Of a stretch of DNA of 5,762 nucleotides, positions 5,056-5,762 are shown piece by piece (within the stretch, counting starts at the first letter, position 1; each line of letters opens with the position of its first letter). This DNA comes from an uncultured Planctomycetaceae bacterium. GTDB taxonomy: Bacteria; Planctomycetota; Planctomycetia; Pirellulales; Lacipirellulaceae. The position numbers were made by a program, and so were the translations under genes. The stretch is taken from assembly GCA_937860165.1 (NCBI GenBank), contig CALMBE010000045.1:1-5762 (forward strand). Reading direction: 5' to 3'. The notes under the pieces are model-generated. The model was not told where the DNA came from, did no database searches, and saw nothing but the letters and a program-made list of their open reading frames with translations.

Positions 5056-5121
5056 GTGGCAAGTGGCAAGTGGCAGGGGACCGGGGACCGGGGACTGGGG
5101 GCTGGGGGCTGGGGGCTGGGG
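5056..5121 (+). repeat. Nine-unit heptamer tandem array, G-quadruplex-forming
   Basis: A strict 7-bp period over nine units plus four bases. The units change in blocks: GTGGCAA twice, GTGGCAG, GGGACCG twice, GGGACTG, then GGGGCTG three times. Seven runs of four or five G (5076-5079, 5083-5086, 5090-5093, 5097-5101, 5104-5108, 5111-5115, 5118-5121) are separated by 2-3 nt, an excellent G-quadruplex pattern. The GGGGACT-type unit equals the cyanobacterial STRR1 heptamer CCCCAGT on the other strand. The array lies 227 bp before hslV. Confidence 0.9.
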
Positions 5122-5128
5122 AAAAAAC

Positions 5129-5156
5129 CGTCATTCCCGCGAAGGCGGGAATCCAG
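5129..5156 (+). repeat. REP-like palindromic element, copy 3
   Basis: A 28-bp element with arms ATTCCCGC (5133-5140) and GCGGGAAT (5145-5152) around GAAG, flanked by CGTC and CCAG. It fits ATTCCC-N8-GGGAAT exactly. It is the left half of an inverted pair with the copy at 5181-5208, separated by 24 bp. It starts 7 bp after the heptamer array. Confidence 0.85.
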
Positions 5157-5180
5157 TTTATTCGGTAAGAGCGTGAAATA

Positions 5181-5208
5181 CTGGATCCCCGCCTGCGCGG
5201 GGATGACG
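5181..5208 (-). repeat. REP-like palindromic element, copy 4
   Basis: The right half of the inverted pair. Its arms are ATCCCCGC (5185-5192) and GCGGGGAT (5197-5204) around CTGC. Compared with copy 3, both arms changed together (T to C and A to G), so pairing is kept. As inverted arms, copies 3 and 4 agree at 25 of 28 positions, and the pair as a whole can form an 80-bp cruciform or long hairpin. Confidence 0.85.
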
Positions 5209-5348
5209 AGCGTGCCTGGGATCGGGGCTTGATTCCTATGACAACTTGAATAATTGATCGGCCCTGTCCCCCTTCGTCAGGCCCTAGCCAGCAACATTCG
5301 GGTCGGAGAGAATGGGGCGTTTAACTCGAAAACTTTGCCCGGTTTGCC

Positions 5349-5762
5349 ATGAAAATCCGCTCGACAACAATTCTGACTGTCCGCCACCAAGGAAAAGTCG
5401 CCATCGGCGGCGATGGGCAGGTGACAATGGGGGCGACCGTCGTGAAAGCTGACGCGGTGAAAATTCGCCGGCTGATGGATGATCGGGTTCTGGTGGGATT
5501 CGCTGGGGCCGCTGCCGATGCCTTCGCACTCATGGAGCGGCTTGAGGCGAAACTCAAGGATCACCCCGCCAATTTGGCCCGGGCTTGCACGGAACTGGCC
5601 AAGGACTGGCGGATGGATCGTGCCCTGCGACGGCTCGAGGCATTGGTGGCGGTGGTGAACGCTGAGCAATCCCTGTTGGTTTCGGGGACTGGAGATGTCA
5701 TTCAGCCGAGCGACGGTATCATCGGGATTGGTTCCGGGGGGAACTTTGTCCTCTCAGTCGCA
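5349..5762 (+). CDS. hslV: HslV, ATP-dependent protease peptidase subunit (partial)
   Basis: The N-terminal threonine peptidase that forms the proteolytic chamber of the cytoplasmic HslUV (ClpQY) protease with the HslU unfoldase. The window holds 138 codons and ends inside the gene; the family is usually about 175-185 aa. Matches to the family are [20 protein letters not shown] (5-24), VKIRRL (37-42), [11 protein letters not shown] (49-59), [18 protein letters not shown] (82-99) and [20 protein letters not shown] (112-131). The catalytic residue should be Thr6, freed when the propeptide MKIRS is removed; E. coli HslV loses only Met. The start at ATG 5349 is forced by a stop codon in frame at 5322-5324. 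No SD site is seen before it. hslU would be expected downstream, outside the window. Identification is firm. Confidence 0.96.
   Translation, partial: MKIRSTTILTVRHQGKVAIGGDGQVTMGATVVKADAVKIRRLMDDRVLVGFAGAAADAFALMERLEAKLKDHPANLARACTELAKDWRMDRALRRLEALVAVVNAEQSLLVSGTGDVIQPSDGIIGIGSGGNFVLSVA

Noticed and set aside
5056..5208. CRISPR array
   Set aside because: The repeats are contiguous 7-mers and an inverted pair. There are no regular unique spacers and no cas gene.
5312..5452. Small Cys-containing frame starting just after GGAGAG and overlapping hslV
   Set aside because: The SD-to-ATG distance is only 1 nt, and most of the frame lies inside the clearly coding hslV sequence in another phase.
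5277..5669. 130-aa minus-strand frame
   Set aside because: It is antisense to hslV, has no motif, and the hslV reading is certain.

Overview
The window looks like ordinary chromosomal DNA of a planctomycete, probably Pirellulales. This is an inference from the style of the proteins, the moderate GC content, the large gaps between single genes, the weak or missing Shine-Dalgarno (SD) sites and the absence of tight operons. No sequence search was possible. Six protein genes are supported.

Layout from left to right: (1) hisI on the minus strand (142-546), with a REP-like palindrome and a hairpin beyond its 3' end. (2) A 486-bp gap (547-1032) holding heptamer-periodic G-rich and C-rich arrays, a second REP-like palindrome and two large hairpins that lead into (3) a short GT2-like glycosyltransferase-fold gene (1033-1632, TTG start). 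(4) A roughly 600-bp gap with no convincing gene but two nested hairpins. (5) A 188-aa XRE/HTH-like protein gene (2236-2802) closed by a clear intrinsic terminator, facing (6) an inositol-monophosphatase family gene on the minus strand (2895-3674). (7) A 386-bp gap with a sigma70-like promoter, a foldable segment of about 150 nt and a very strong intrinsic terminator with a cUUCGg loop. It looks like a small RNA gene or a transcription-attenuating leader. (8) An unrecognised 251-aa protein gene (4061-4816). (9) A 532-bp gap with a nine-unit heptamer array able to form G-quadruplexes and an inverted pair of REP-like palindromes, ahead of (10) the 5' three quarters of hslV (5349 to the window end).

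The genes do not form one pathway. hisI (histidine synthesis), the inositol-phosphatase homologue (phosphate ester hydrolysis) and hslV (proteolytic core of HslUV) are unrelated housekeeping genes, each apparently transcribed alone. The most interesting material is non-coding: the promoter-RNA-terminator unit at 3788-4001, the REP-like elements with a compensatory stem change, and the period-7 arrays that sit beside REP-like elements at two loci.
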